Below are positions 1 to 12,173 of a DNA stretch of 64,000 nucleotides, piece after piece (the first letter of the stretch is position 1; each line of letters begins with the position of its first letter). Source of the stretch: Atherix ibis (lineage: Eukaryota > Arthropoda > Insecta > Diptera > Athericidae); contig OY282606.1 of NCBI GenBank assembly GCA_958298945.1, positions 28,369,740 through 28,433,739 of the forward strand, read 5' to 3'. Made by a program: the position numbers and the translations under genes. A model generated the notes under the pieces. It was given only the letters and a program-made list of their open reading frames with translations. It did not search any database and was not told the origin of the DNA.

Positions 1-2636
1 ACTGCCCACAAATGACGGAAAAACAAAGTACATAGTGGCTGCGTCGGCTTCAAAGACAAGACCACTTAGCACTAGTCGCATATAGAAAGGAGAGTATAGC
101 TTTGAAAGAGCTAAACCGTTTTCTAATTTGGAGTTAAGGATTGTAGCCGATAACAATATGGAAGAAGATTATGGGACCTCCTGTTTAATTTCGCATCATT
201 TTCCGGTAGGTAGCAGCTACTCTTGCTCGGCGAACGAGTCAGCTGGATGAAGTTTGAAACAAATTCAAGTTCAAACAGCTGACCTACCAGTAGTCGAATA
301 GTTAATGATTGAAACTATGAGACATGCTCTATAAAATCATATCAAACATTAGTAGTCCTTCCAACTATCAAATGATCAATTTCAAATAACCCACACATTT
401 ACAGATCGCTAAATGGCCTCATAATCTTAACGCTGTAACATGACAACTTGACCATATCCTAGAAACCCTATAACTAACCAAACAAACATACAAAAATATA
501 TAAAACTCACATCAGGAACTATTTTAAATCAAAATTCTTCAATTGCAGTTTATAAAAAAAAAATGAACGTGTTAACGAATACATTTTGTAAAAACTTTTA
601 ACTTAAATAATTGGAAATTTAATAATATGGTATTACACAAACAAACTATTTTACAATACTCTGAAAATAATAGTATTATTAATTTCATTTTAAAATGAAA
701 ATTTTCAACACCATAGAACGAAGGGTTAACTTAATAGTAAATCTCATCAAACATTCAAACAAAAAGTGTGTTAATGTTTATAGCAACATTTTCTTAATAG
801 CAACATTTTGTTGATAGCAACATAAGCTTTTTTAAATTATTCAAATTATGAACTTTTCAACTATTTATAATTCCTAGAATATTAGAAAAAATTTATAAAA
901 TCATTTTTATTTATATTTGTATCTATTAAAAGTCTTTTTATAAACATATTACATAGAAGATTATCTGCTATTGCATTTAATACATAAAATTCTATAAAAG
1001 CATTTAATACATAAAAACTTTCATATAAAAGTACGTTAAAGTTATTTTTTTCCACTTACACTTTTGTAGCTATTATTTACAATTGATTTTTTATAATATA
1101 ATTAATTTTATACTTAATTTATATGTTTAAAAAAGAATAATGAATTTTTTGGTTTTGTGCTATTTAATAAATTATATTTTAATGGAAAAATTAATTAAAA
1201 TAACTTACAAAATATTTTCCCATTTCAAATCTATTTACTTGAATATTAAAATGGTTCTTCATCTAAGTTTATATGAAAATAATGTCTTCATTTTTACAGT
1301 ATATATTTTTTTTAGTATCTCATTTTTTTTCGTAGTATCTAACATAAATATTTTTACAAAATTCCTAAAATTATTTCACAAAAAAATTCATACCCTTAAA
1401 ATGCTTAAGAAAATATTCAATAATAACAAGGATAAAGAAAATATTTTAAAAAAAAATTTATGTTTTGTAAATATTACTAAATATTTGTTTAATTAAGAAT
1501 AAGAGAATATTAAGTTGTTTAGTTGAAGATAAAAATTTTTTATTGAAATGAAAATCGTTGCTCTTGGCTACAAAAGCAATCCCATTTCCGGATACCATTA
1601 GGATGGTTGGAAATGTTCATGCTTTGTTTATTGATAATCGACAAAAATAATCTAAATACGAGCTTCTCTTTAGTTGTATAGAAAAAAGGACATAAAATTT
1701 TTATGAAGTCTTTTAACAGAAATTGCCGTACATTGATCTGATTACATTGATTTTGTTCAATAATCGGCCTCCTTTAATGAAATGCGTATTTCTCTTATTA
1801 TTTTTGTTGTTGTTGTTGAAAATAAGACTAAAGTTTATTTAATGAAGCTTTTCAAATTATGCTTAATGAGTAAACCTTTCTTCTTAAAGTAAATGAGAAA
1901 ATGTATACCTGATTATAATTTTTTTTTTTATTACCATTCTACGTATTTTGTCTGCAGTTAAATTGTTTGTTTACAAAAACTTGAATAGGAAGTGAATAAT
2001 AAGGTTTTGTAATGGAAATTACGTCTTTACAATTATGATTATACAACATAATATTAAATAATTTGAAAATTCGATAACATTATTTTAAAAAAAGCAGGTG
2101 TATTCAATTTTAATGGTGAGTAATTTTGATTTGTAAATAATAAATGTATTGGAAATGATTTATAAAGTTTCGGAAATATTTAACATAATTTGGAGCTATT
2201 ATAAAATGAAGAATTATTCAATTTGAGCTTTGGAAAGGAAATTTGAATTAAAAATATTTAAAAGTCAAAATTTTGATAAAATAATTTCTTTAATTATTTT
2301 GTAAAATATTTAACATTATAAATGAAAAATATAATAATTTTTAAATACTTGTACTTGCCATAAAATTTGATTTTTTTAATATAAATTTTGATGGGTACTC
2401 CGCACATTTTAAGCTTTTATTCATTCGTTACTTGACGAATATTGATTTTTAAATACTTTAAAGCTTGTAGAATATTTGTGTTAATATAATATTTTACATA
2501 GCTTTATAAAAAGTGTGGAACGATATCAAATCCCACTATATTGAAGGGCATCATTAAATATAGTAATTACGTGTCCTGGGAGCTTTTTGTATCATGAAGA
2601 CAAAATTGGTCATATTGTGCAGCTGCTAGCCTCGGT
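1..2636. other. AT-rich stretch, no gene recognised
   Basis: The first 500 bases are of more balanced composition and complexity; the rest is strongly AT-rich with many homopolymer runs. A 118-codon frame at 1140-1496 is composed almost only of F, I, K, L, N and Y, as expected of an AT-rich chance frame. A short GTT microsatellite lies near 1805-1818. I see no conserved protein, RNA gene or transposon end. Confidence 0.6.
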
Positions 2637-3440
2637 TTGTTGAAGCAACATATAATCCAGATTAAAGTTTTTAAATTCAAACAAAAAAAAGGCTCGTATC
2701 ATACCATTATGGAGCTTAGAACTAACAGTAACGATTTCTACTTCTTTATTTTTAAAGAAATAACACTTTCAGACCAAATGCACACCAGTTACTTTGTTTA
2801 CAGTTACAGTTTTCTTCGATTGCAGGGGCGTGGTGAATCATGAGTTCTTGGCACAAGGTAGAACGGTCAATAAGAAGTATTACATGCAAGTTATGCGTAA
2901 GTTGCGGGAAGCAATCTGCCAGAAACGCCCGGATTTGTGGAAGAACAAAAATTGGCTTTTGCACCATGATAACGCCCCTGCTCACGCATCGTTGCTTGTG
3001 CAAGAATTTTTGGCCAAAAACACCAGACTAATAATGCCGCAGCCACCTTATTCCCTATCTCTGGCCCCCTGTGACTTTTTCTTGGTCCCGAAACAGATTC
3101 TTTGATCCGTTTTTTGGAATGGGTAAAAATCGAAGACGAGCCAAAACACGTGCAAGCAAAGCAGCTGCTAAAAATTAACTGAACATTCAAAATGGCCGAA
3201 CTTGTCGGCATAAGTGAGAGATATGAGTACCAACATGACGCCACAAAAAAAATCGAAAATCGAATATACGTAACCCGCGGAAATTCAAAATTCACGGTAC
3301 ACGGACTTCTCACAGGTATTAATGAATTTTTAGAGACGCATTTACGGCAAATTTGATGTCAATGGTCAAATGAAAATGAATCTCATCGCTGACAAAAATT
3401 TAATTCGAAAAATCAGCACTTAAACCTGGTCATTCCTGAA
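2637..3440 (-). mobile_element. rosa-type (DD41D) mariner relic, interrupted by another mariner
   Basis: Two pieces of a minus-strand DD41D transposase flank a plus-strand mariner insertion. The left piece (2640-2790) reads backwards as a VWCAF-type stretch, the block that follows the first catalytic region in this family. The right piece (near 3370-3400) reads as FVSDEIHF, matching the family's FSDEAHF block with the first catalytic Asp. The left piece aligns well with 4740-4920, a second copy of the same family. Both pieces carry stops and frameshifts. Calling them one element split by the insertion at about 2791-3305 is an inference from order and orientation. Confidence 0.55.
2791..3305 (+). 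mobile_element. Truncated D,D34D mariner, C-terminal half plus right inverted end
   Basis: Contains the C-terminal half of a mariner transposase, frame 2794-3105. Readable blocks are a DCRGVVNHEF stretch, HHDNAPAH with the second catalytic Asp, and a degraded YSxxLAPCDFFLVPK block with the third Asp. Straight after the frame comes the family's long inverted terminal sequence (about 3115-3300), also seen at 15216-15420, 48006-48160 and 58750-58950. The N-terminal half and left end are missing. The junction between the FFLxPKQIL codons and the inverted end is the same as in the copies at 15.2 and 48.1 kb, so this belongs to an internally deleted subfamily. Not autonomous. Confidence 0.75.
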
Positions 3441-4728
3441 CACAATAATTTACGCATTTTATGATTAGTTAAAAAATCTACAATATTAAATAACAAACTT
3501 TAATCTAAATAAATATTATCTTTACTAAAATATTTTTTAATGCGACTTAATAATGGCAGGATTGTGCTTACCAAATTACGAAATAGTTCACCCAGTATTC
3601 CTAATTAAGTATATGAAATATAAAATTACTACTAAAAATTTTTAGCTATAAATCAAATTAACCAGGACTCAAAAAAAAACTGAATTTTGTTTTATTTAAA
3701 GGAAGTTAGCTAATAGTATATACAAAATGATTTTCTCCATATCGTAAGTAGAGTCTCAGAATCATCTAATCGTATATTGTCACACTTACTGTCGTGCATA
3801 AAATCCACCATTTCGACAGTGTCATACATCATAGGATAGTCCTTACTAGTTGGTAAGGATTAACACAAAAACACTCTGCAGTATATATAATAAATAATAG
3901 GTCAAAAAAATAAAATATCAGCTTTCTAGTATTATCAAATTTTAATGCTTATATTTGTGAGGGATTTTAAATAATTACAATAGTAAATATTTTTTATATA
4001 AAATTAAAATCTAGAAAAATTTTTAATCTTCAAAATGTAATGGGCATTCTTACTATCAAAATTCAATGGGCTTTTCGACTACTATAACTACGCGTGAAAA
4101 CTTTGATTCTACAGAAATCGGAGTATTTTTGATGAAAATTTTTGCACAAATAAAAAGTTGAATTTTCTACCGAAAACCATCGCGCAATTGTTTTTATAAT
4201 ATTTGCTGTTCCATTTCGACAAGAAATTCATTCATTATGAATTTTAATTAGGAAAGTTTTGGAATCGAAATTAGTTTGTTCGTCTTGAAAAATATTCAAA
4301 TACGAGCCACAGTCACATTGGGTAAATTTCAAAATCACGCAAACTCATTACTTGCGTTTTAGCCTTGAGTTGTACAATTTATTAAAATGGTTTTTTTTTT
4401 GTATTCTTCATTTTGATATTTATTTAATTTAAATTAAGTAATTATCAAATATGAAATTTGGAAAAGAAAAATCTAAAGAAAAAAAATCTTTTGAACAGAT
4501 GTTGACTTTGTAATAAGATGACTTTTGTTATTAGAATAGCTTCAACCTAAGTTCAATAATTTATTATAATTTTTAGCTACATTTTACTTTGGGAGCATTT
4601 ATGAAAGAGTATATTTTACTTTGGGAAACTTTCGGAATTTTTTTTTGTATTATTTTCAAAAAAAATCTGAAAACTTCAGCAAAGCTCGAAATTACAAAAA
4701 AGGCAAATTTTTTTGTTTATGTGACTTT
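3441..4728. other. AT-rich intergenic stretch
   Basis: No gene, RNA or clear transposon is recognised. Long A/T runs are common, and all longer frames are low-complexity. Confidence 0.6.
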
Positions 4729-5030
4729 TACCCCATTGTGTCAAAATCATATATGGTCCAGATTTAAATCTTATAAATCCAAACAAAACAAAGTTTTATT
4801 AACATATGACCATATGTATAGCCCTCAGCATGACGGTAAGAGACTCTCATTTTTCATTTTGAAAAAAATACGGGTCAATGTCATATTCAGATCAAAATGC
4901 ACACCAAACCTATTTTTTGATTGTTATTTGTATATTTAAAGAGCCTTAAGCATGAAAATTTCACTTTTTGATATATTCACGGATTGAGAAATGAGCCTCA
5001 TTGCTGAAAAAATGCTGTTCCAAAAACAAG
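4729..5030 (-). mobile_element. rosa-type (DD41D) mariner fragment
   Basis: Read on the minus strand, the segment near 4985-5015 gives FFSNEAHF, the first catalytic block with the Asp replaced by Asn. Bases 4800-4920 give TVWCAF, then DPYFFQNEK and ESLTV, the stretch that follows in DD41D transposases. The order is correct for a minus-strand copy, but stops and frameshifts are present and both ends are lost. The sequence aligns over about 150 bases with the relic at 2640-2790, indicating the same subfamily. Confidence 0.6.
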
Positions 5031-5825
5031 GAGCCAAAAACTATTAATTTTTTAAACGAAAATTTTGATACAATTCAAAAATAATACTTTCAACAAAATA
5101 TCCATAGGGTCTTGAAAAAAAAATAACCGAAATTATTTTCCTTGGGTATTGGATAGGGATAAGGGAGGTATAAAAATTTGGATTAAAAAAAATATATATA
5201 ATTCCCTGAAAGTTAAGTTCCACAGGAGTATGGTCAATGACGTGCATACTCAGGGAGTACATGTTTCAGCTGGGCATGTTTGATGCTACTAGCTTTTGTG
5301 GCAGATTATTGAGAGGGGGGGGGGGTGGAATTCGAAATTAAGGCAGAGATGTGCTCTCACACCCACTATAAACAGAAAAAAAAACATGACAAAAACCCAC
5401 CATAATCAGGCAAAAAAATTCATGCCAAAAAGGGGATAATGGTGACAGGGGGGGTGTTAAGTTCCCCATGGCATGGGAAAGAAAAAAACAGAAAAAAACT
5501 CAAAGAGGAAGCGGAATAAGGAATAACATGAACGTTATCAAGTTACAAAGATGAAAAGGGATATTTCACTGCAATAGTAATTTCCGAAAAGCTGGAGAGG
5601 AAAAAAAAACCACGTTCGTCCAAACACAAATCTCCCCTTCGATGGTTTAACACAGAATCAAAAAACAATTATCAGAAAAACGATATCAATTTTAATACTG
5701 TGTTAATTGTAAATTACTGACATTAACCAATCTACAAAAGCGAAGTTTGAGTTTTTCAATAGGTACTATAAGGATTAGCTAAATATTAAACACCTTTTTA
5801 CAACTTTTTCATTTATTTCAATGTG
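5031..5825. other. Unassigned sequence with a poly-G run
   Basis: No coding feature is recognised. A run of about 11 G lies at 5314-5324 and shorter G and A runs follow to about 5620. Composition is less AT-biased than the neighbours, so this may be untranslated sequence of a decayed retroelement, but nothing proves it. Confidence 0.45.
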
Positions 5826-7035
5826 CCTTTTTGATGCTTTTAGTGGATATATGTAAGGTTCAATTAAGAGAAAATACTCATATGGTATTATACGCGAACG
5901 ATACTCTAGTTTATAGTGCATCAATGGGACCTAAAGTTTTAGCATTGGAAGCTATCAATAAACTGACAGAATACTATAAGGAATGGGGTCTTCAAGTAAA
6001 CATTTCAAAGTCAGAGGGCTTGTGCCTCAAGCAGTCAGGGAAGAAGAAGAAATTCGTAGACTGCGGGTTTGGAGATAAGGATGACTCGTTAATGGGGCGC
6101 GTGTATCTAGGCTTGAATCTCAACAAGTACCTCAAATTCAACTCCTTTGTCAGGGATAAAATTAAAAAAGCCAACGGCACATTTTTCCGGCTTCTGAGAA
6201 TGTATCGCTCAGAAATCCTTTGCAAGGACGTCAAACTTCTTATTTATAATCAATTTATAAGAGCGTACCTATAGATCAAGTCATCTATTCCCCCAACAGT
6301 AGCAACAGAACTGCACAGGTTGGAAAGGAAAATCTTACGAAAAGCCACACGGCTTGGCATATCTAGACATATGAAAACGTTTATTTCTAACGGCAGGTTA
6401 TACTAAGGGGGGGGGGGGGGGATCTGGCGTTTCCCTATTTGTAGTATGGCAAATGGGAATAATGCACAAATGGGTGAAATCATTAGCTCATCATCAAAAC
6501 AGGGAAGTAAGGCAGCTGACGGAACACAACTTACTGGAGATCTTGAGAAACTCAAAGTACCTGCCACCGTTAGTTCTATTGGAGAATACAGAAAAAGCTC
6601 TGAAGCAACGTCTCCAGATCTATTGTGTAAGAAGAAGTCAAAGGAACAACATAGTGGGTAGCAATTATATCACACGAGGTCGGAAGCAACGAAGGAAATC
6701 AAGTGGACACGTCAAATGCAGCAGTTTGAAGAATATAGAATATAGAATTGAATTTTTAGTTTTAAGATTAGTTTTAAGAATAATGGTAAAAAATGCATTT
6801 TTAGATATAAGAATAGATGTCAGGTTTAGGGTTAGGTTTAGGATGTAAGCATTTTTTTTTAAATATCACAATAAAGATAAATAAATATTCAAGGATAGCA
6901 GAAAGCTAGGAACCAATAAAAATAAATGATTGAGCTAGGATTAAATATTCTTAAGAGAAAATAGTATTAAGCTTGTATTATAAGAAAAATGTAAAATGTC
7001 AAGGATATGTAATAAAGTTAACTTGAACTTGAATG
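5826..7035 (+). mobile_element. Non-LTR retrotransposon (LINE) relic, reverse transcriptase end
   Basis: The frame 5831-6274 encodes the second half of a non-LTR reverse transcriptase. YANDTLVY stands where the catalytic box (Y/F-A-D-D) is expected, with the first essential Asp changed to Asn. It is followed by a NxxKSE-type block and YLGLNLNKYL, the conserved block after the palm. After a stop, reading continues with TVATELHRLERKILRKATRLG, then a run of 14 G (6407-6420) and a shifted frame (6453-6848) through the C-terminal region. An AT-rich 3' segment ends near 7030 in a TTGAAC/TTGAAT repeat after an AATAAA, as LINE tails often do. The 5' half is absent. Clade is uncertain, jockey- or I-like. 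Confidence 0.7.
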
Positions 7036-7589
7036 TTTTTACAATAGTAGTTTTTTTCTTCTATATCGTTGTCTCTATTTCCAATTTAAATAATGGCAAT
7101 TTATGCTATTGAAATATTATTTCACAATTTTGACTGTAGCTTAAAGATCCTTTCAAAATACTTAAGAAAAAATACTTAAAGATCCTTTCAAAAGTTCGGC
7201 ACAATTAATAACTGATTTCGGATTAATATTATATTTTTTCTAAATGTTTTTATATGGGCCACAATTTCTGGATAAGAACTGGAGGAGACACGACCGCCAC
7301 GATAGTCTAACCACGAATCCCCTGCCTATCGTCTTTTCGGCACTATGATGCCGGCTCGTACGTTTCGCAATTCATCCCATGAAACGTCATAGGATGATGG
7401 AATTTTCTGTAAGCGGCACCTTTTGAATAACGACCAAATCATCAATACCATCGATAAGGCTACCAAAACATATTTTTTAAGAGAATTTCCGTTTTCTGAA
7501 ATCTTTAAAAAAAATATATAATAAAGAAAAATATTTGGTAAAATATTTCCAATAATTTCAAATCTCGGGTTTCTCAATAGCAACTTAAC
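7036..7589. other. Unassigned AT-rich stretch
   Basis: No recognised gene. An 85-codon minus-strand frame at 7326-7583 has no recognisable domain. A short direct duplication (AAAGATCCTTTCAAAA) occurs at about 7143 and 7178. Confidence 0.45.
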
Positions 7590-8270
7590 ATCAGTCAGGC
7601 CAGACTATGGCGTATTTTCCGAACAGATCTTGGCCTGCACCCTTACAAGATCAAGTTAACTCAAGAACTAAAGGCACTTGACCATATAAAGTGACGCACA
7701 TTCTCAGATTGGGCTCTAGAGAAGTTATTGGAGTGCTGCAAACCCTCATGTGCTTCATGAAACACCACTTCATCTACAAAACGTGTCTGTATGGTGTGGT
7801 TTTCATGCCGGTGGCGTAAGTGGGCCATTTTTCTTCGTTGATGAAAATGACCGTCACGTTACAGTCAATGGTGAACGCTACAGAGACATAATGCAGCGTT
7901 ATTTCTTCGATCAATTGCATGGGCTGGACATCAGTGATATGTGGTTTCAACAAGATGGTACTACATCCCATACAGCGGGAGAAAGAATCGACTTATTGAA
8001 GTCCAAGTTCGGTGAACGTGTTATATCGAGAAAAGGTCATGTCGTTTGGCCGCCGAGATCTTATGATTTAACACATCAAAACTTTTTTCTGTGAGGCTAC
8101 GTTAAATCGATGGTCTATGCCAACAAGCCAGCGACGTTAAAGGACCTAACAGGCAACATCGAACGAGAAATAGCGGCCATTCCTGTCGAATTGTGTGGCC
8201 GAGTCATCGAAAATTAGCTTCAACGAATCGACCGCTGTAAGCATTCCCGTGGTGGATATATTGTACAATA

Positions 8271-9459
8271 TAAGGTGTAATCCATTATTTTGCCAATAGA
8301 TGGCTTTAGGAGTCTGTATCTCCCGTTGTAAAAGTGCGATCGGGTTGCACTAAATGGCGTTAGAAAGATAAGATTACTTGACTCAGTATTTTTTTAGCAC
8401 GCGTCAAAGATGGACACCAACAAAGAGAAAGTATGCCATATTTTACAGTTTTTCTTCGGTAAAGGCGAAAACGCAAGCCAGGTAGCTGAAAATGTGAATA
8501 GTGTTTATGGTCCTGATACTGTAACAGCCAATCATGCGCAATTTTGGTTTCGTCGATTCCGTTCCGGTAATTTTGATGTCAAAGATGCACCACGCTCTGG
8601 AAGGCCAATTTTAGAAAATGTCGATAAAATAGTGAAAATCGTCGAGTCCGACCTTCACGTAAGCATTGTTTCGATTGCGCAGGAGCTAAACATTGCACAA
8701 AAAACGGTTTGGAACCATTTAAATAAGGCTGGATACAAAAAGAAGCTCGATGTATGGGTGGCACACGAGTTATCGCAAAAAAACCTCATGTACCGAATTT
8801 CCATTTGCGAATCGCTGCTGAATCCCAACAATATCGACCCATTTCTGAAGCGGATGGTTACTGGTGATGAAAAGTGGGTCACTTACGACAACGTCAAGCG
8901 ACAACGGTCGTGGTCAAATCGCGGTCACCCGGCGCAAACGGTGGTCAAGCCAGGATTGACAGCCAGGAAGGTTTTGCTGTGTGTTTGGTGGGACTGGCAG
9001 GGAATCATCTACTATGAGCTGCTCTCCTACGGCCCAACCCTTAATTCGGACCTATACTGTCAACAATTGGATTGTCTGAAAGAAGCAATCGCCCAGAAGC
9101 GGCCAGCTTTGGCCAATAGGAGAGGTATTGTGTTCCATCAGGACAACGCCAGGCCGCATACATCGATAGTGACTCGCCAGATGTTCTTATCCATCCACCT
9201 TATAGTCCGGACCTGGCACCAAGTGATTACCACCTCTTCCTGTCTATGACGAATGATTTTGCAGGTGAAAATCGACTGTCCCAGTTTTTTGCCAATAGGG
9301 ATGAGGGTTTCTATGAGAGAGGCATTATGAAATTACCTCCAAAATGGCAACAACTTATCGAACAAAACGGTGCATATTTGACCCAAATCGTATCATTCTA
9401 TCTATGCTAAATAAAACCTTCAATTTAATGCAAATGTAGTTTCTTTTTACTACACCTTA
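8271..9459 (+). mobile_element. Mellifera-type mariner, nearly complete
   Basis: Both ends are visible: the left begins TAAGGTGTAAT and the right, reversed, begins TAAGGTGTAGT. A TA lies outside each end (8269-8270 and 9460-9461), the standard mariner target duplication. The 1.19-kb body holds one transposase gene with two small deletions. It is inserted in the rosa-type element at 7590-9594 in the same orientation. A partner of the same subfamily lies on the minus strand at 29280-30046. Confidence 0.85.
8410..9410 (+). pseudogene. Mariner transposase (mellifera-type), frameshifted
   Basis: Cut-and-paste transposase, D,D34D type. The start at 8410 gives the family's usual N-terminus. Two helix-turn-helix regions (about residues 10-55 and 85-110) precede WVAHEL (116-121, usual WVPHEL). 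The first catalytic Asp is in TGDEKWVTYD (residue 153) and the second in FHQDNARPH (residue 245). After residue 257 the frame breaks: comparison with the copy at 29.4 kb shows a loss of about 22 bases. Reading resumes one frame over at 9180 with DVLIHPPYSPDLAPSDYHLF, which holds the third Asp, to a stop at 9408-9410. A second loss shortens the segment after DYHLF. Both losses argue against activity. AATAAA overlaps the stop. Confidence 0.85.
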
Positions 9460-9594
9460 TATGACCGTAGTTGATTTCATTCATAATTGCATTGATTGTA
9501 CTTTAAGGCAATAATAAAAGTTTTGATATATCTTAAATGGTTTGCGAGATATTTAAAAAAAAAGTTGTCAAGTTCTTATTCAAATACCCTTTAT

Positions 9595-11109
9595 ATTTTA
9601 CTTATTAATAATGATTAAAAATAAATCTTGGCGCTTTTAGATATTGACGCAAGAAGATAATTTCAAGTAACATTTGTACTAAAATGTTATTCTAAGCGTC
9701 ACGCCACTAAAAGATATTTGGAGTCAAAGGGTAACGGGATGAAAAAATTAAACTAGAATAGAAAGGAAGGGTTTTTTGTTTGGAAAATTCCACGACCCCC
9801 TGGATGGTAGCCCAGTACGTTAATGACTGTTCTACCGGGCCGGCAAGGACAATAGTTTATTTAGGTTATAAGAGAAGTAAAAAAAAATTTGGTTGAGCAC
9901 CAGAACTGATACTATAAAAAGTAAGGTATAAAAAATCTACTATCCTATAAACACCCTCATTAACAGAAAAAAAAAATTTAATATTTCTAGAAATTCTTAT
10001 TCATATTCTAGAACTTTTTATTCCTTTTATTTTTGTAAGAGTAAAAATGAAGATTTGTTAAATTATGACCATTAAAATAAATTTTATAAAATAGATACTT
10101 TTGTTGGACAATAGAGCATAGTATAGAGTCTAGGGATAAAAATATAGTCGCATTATAAGTGAGTAAAAGATTGAGGGAATTTTTCATGATTCTGACCTAC
10201 AATAGAATAGACAATCGTAATATTCGCTATTAGACATTCTTAAGGATACATTCATGCGAATAGTATTCGTATTTAAGTGCGTGCCAGCAAGGATTAAGCG
10301 TGACTTTTGACAGAAAAATAATAAAATAATGTCAACTTGGTATCTCATTAGAAATTTTTTCACTTGTAATTTATTATGTTGAAGCCTAAATGATAGCAGC
10401 ATGCGATCATCAAAAATTCACTATTTTGGCTTTTTGTTAAAACAAAAGTTCACTTGATGGTATTATCACAATTTATAAATACATGAAATTTGATTTGGTT
10501 TTATTTTATATTCTTTTCGAATATACAAATTTGAGAAGAAATTGTTTAGAGATTTTTTTTTTTTTGGTTGGCTTATTTGCTAAAGTATAGGCCGATTAGT
10601 TATAGAGGCGGCGAAATTTTTCGTATTTATCATCATGATGGGTTTTTGACCAAAATTTCATGGAAAACAAATGAATTTTTGGTTTTTGTACATGAACAAA
10701 TGGCATGTTTGCTGATAATTAATTACCAACAAATAGTTTTGTACTGCCATTTACCTAGAAAGTTATTTACTGTTCAGAATGGGCTTTTAATTTGGCATAA
10801 ATCCAGGAGCTCTTTTATGCTACGCTGACTAACCACATGTACTCGTACTTACATCAGATATAATATAATTAATGCAGTTGTCCTGATATCTACTATAGAA
10901 AGCTGTACTTATTTTCCCCTTATAAAAAAAAAAACTTAGTTTATAGAAAATAATTGTCACTTATTAAAATTCCCGTGACAGAGAATTTTTTTCTTGTGTA
11001 TCGGCATAAGTTTTTTTTTCCCCATAAATAATGGTACTTAAATATATATGCTTTGAGAAAATTTAGAATGGGATATCAAGTATGATAAATAAGCTTTTTT
11101 TAAACGGAG
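9595..11109. other. AT-rich intergenic stretch
   Basis: No recognised gene or element. Frames at 10184-10402 and 10568-10828 (72 and 86 codons) show no domain and match chance expectation in this composition. Confidence 0.6.
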
Positions 11110-11770
11110 GATTAAAAGGAAATTATAATACTGTATTCGGGATAGTCCTACAAACTTTCTAAGCAGAAGTTAATACTGAATACACTTACATTTTTTCTAT
11201 CACAAGTGGTGTTCCACAAGGAGCTACTTTTAGAAAAATTTGTATACCTACTACATTATAACTGATCCCAAGACAAATACCCAAATAACAATCAGTAATT
11301 TATAACCTTAAATCGTAACTGTTCAATACTGCTTATCGAAATGAAGAGTAAAACAATAAATGAGCAAAAAAGTGTTCATGTTACCTTTACTCTCTAAAAG
11401 GAATTGGAACGCTTAGTAGAATCGGAAAGTTCAATACAACAAGTTCAGATTGGTTTTAATATTATTAAATTTTATTGAATTTTGGGATTCTACTAAACTT
11501 TTTCAAACTTTATAAAAATAATCAATTTAATCCCAAATTCTTTGAAAAATCGTTCATGTCGCGTTCTGTGTTCGTAATAAAGTCAGTCATAATGCCTGAA
11601 ATGTCCCCATTTTCCGTTATTAATGTATTGATCGTTATAAAAAGCTTAATTTTCGATTATCCTTCCTCTATAATCTTCTTATTAAAATAGTCATCTCTGT
11701 TACCTTCTCCATAAACCCTCATCGGCGTTACAAGATAAATTTGCTATGAGATCTCTAGAAACGTTAAATG
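11110..11770 (+). mobile_element. Highly decayed LINE (jockey-like) fragment
   Basis: Around 11180-11250 the plus strand reads SITSGVPQGATF, the conserved VPQGS region before the catalytic box of non-LTR reverse transcriptases. Downstream (11470-11690) come remnants resembling the IELWGST...NPF region after the palm of jockey-like elements, as in the relics at 25.9 and 54.9 kb. Multiple stops and shifts are present. Confidence 0.5.
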
Positions 11771-12173
11771 GTCTTGTAGGGTATAATACGCGCTGATGAT
11801 CCATCGTGTTATTATACAATAGTATCTTTGTCACCTTATCAAGCTGGGTAATGGGAATAAAATTTAAAAATAAAATTATTTCAAAAATCTTGAACGTTAA
11901 AGATGTATAAAATTTTCCAAAAACATAAAGGACTTTTCAATAGACACGTTTTATTTTTTTTAGCTTATTACTTAAACATATTTTTAATAGTTATATTATA
12001 ATTTTTATATGATTAATATTTTACTTACTACTATATTTTACTAAATATACAATTCAAAAATGCATCGACATAATTAAGTCTTATCACCAATCTTAAACTT
12101 GTTAAAAAAATTGATCAATGGTTTATGTCAGGGAATGGGAAAATGAGGCTCTCCATTAACTTAAATGACTTGA

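Larger units (their letters stand above)
7590..9594 (+). mobile_element. rosa-type (DD41D) mariner relic hosting a nested mariner
   Basis: The left part holds a DNA-binding-domain remnant (about 7600-7730: WRIFRTDLGLHPYKIKLTQEL) and the frame 7750-8094 with WCGFHAGGVSGPFFF, VTVNGERYRDI and WFQQDGTTSHT (second Asp), then WPPRSYDL. The third catalytic block reads LTHQNFF, so that Asp is lost. The FSDEAHF block with the first Asp is deleted. The 3' coding end is cut at 8270 by a mellifera-type mariner and resumes at 9460 with sequence typical of the family's 3' end. The outer right end near 9580-9594 reads, reversed, AAAGGGTATTTGAATAAG, a common DD41D-type end. Not autonomous. Confidence 0.7.

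Noticed and set aside
1..300. Possible degraded coding remnant (LPTNDGKTKYIVAASASKTRPL)
   Set aside because: Stops follow quickly and I could not link it to any gene or transposon family.
1140..1496. 118-codon plus-strand frame
   Set aside because: Nearly all F/I/K/L/N/Y codons in very AT-rich DNA, with no domain; expected by chance.
5992..6234. 80-codon minus-strand frame
   Set aside because: Antisense to the LINE reverse transcriptase containing YANDT.
10568..10828. 86-codon plus-strand frame
   Set aside because: No domain, no start context, no relation to neighbouring elements; chance length for this composition.
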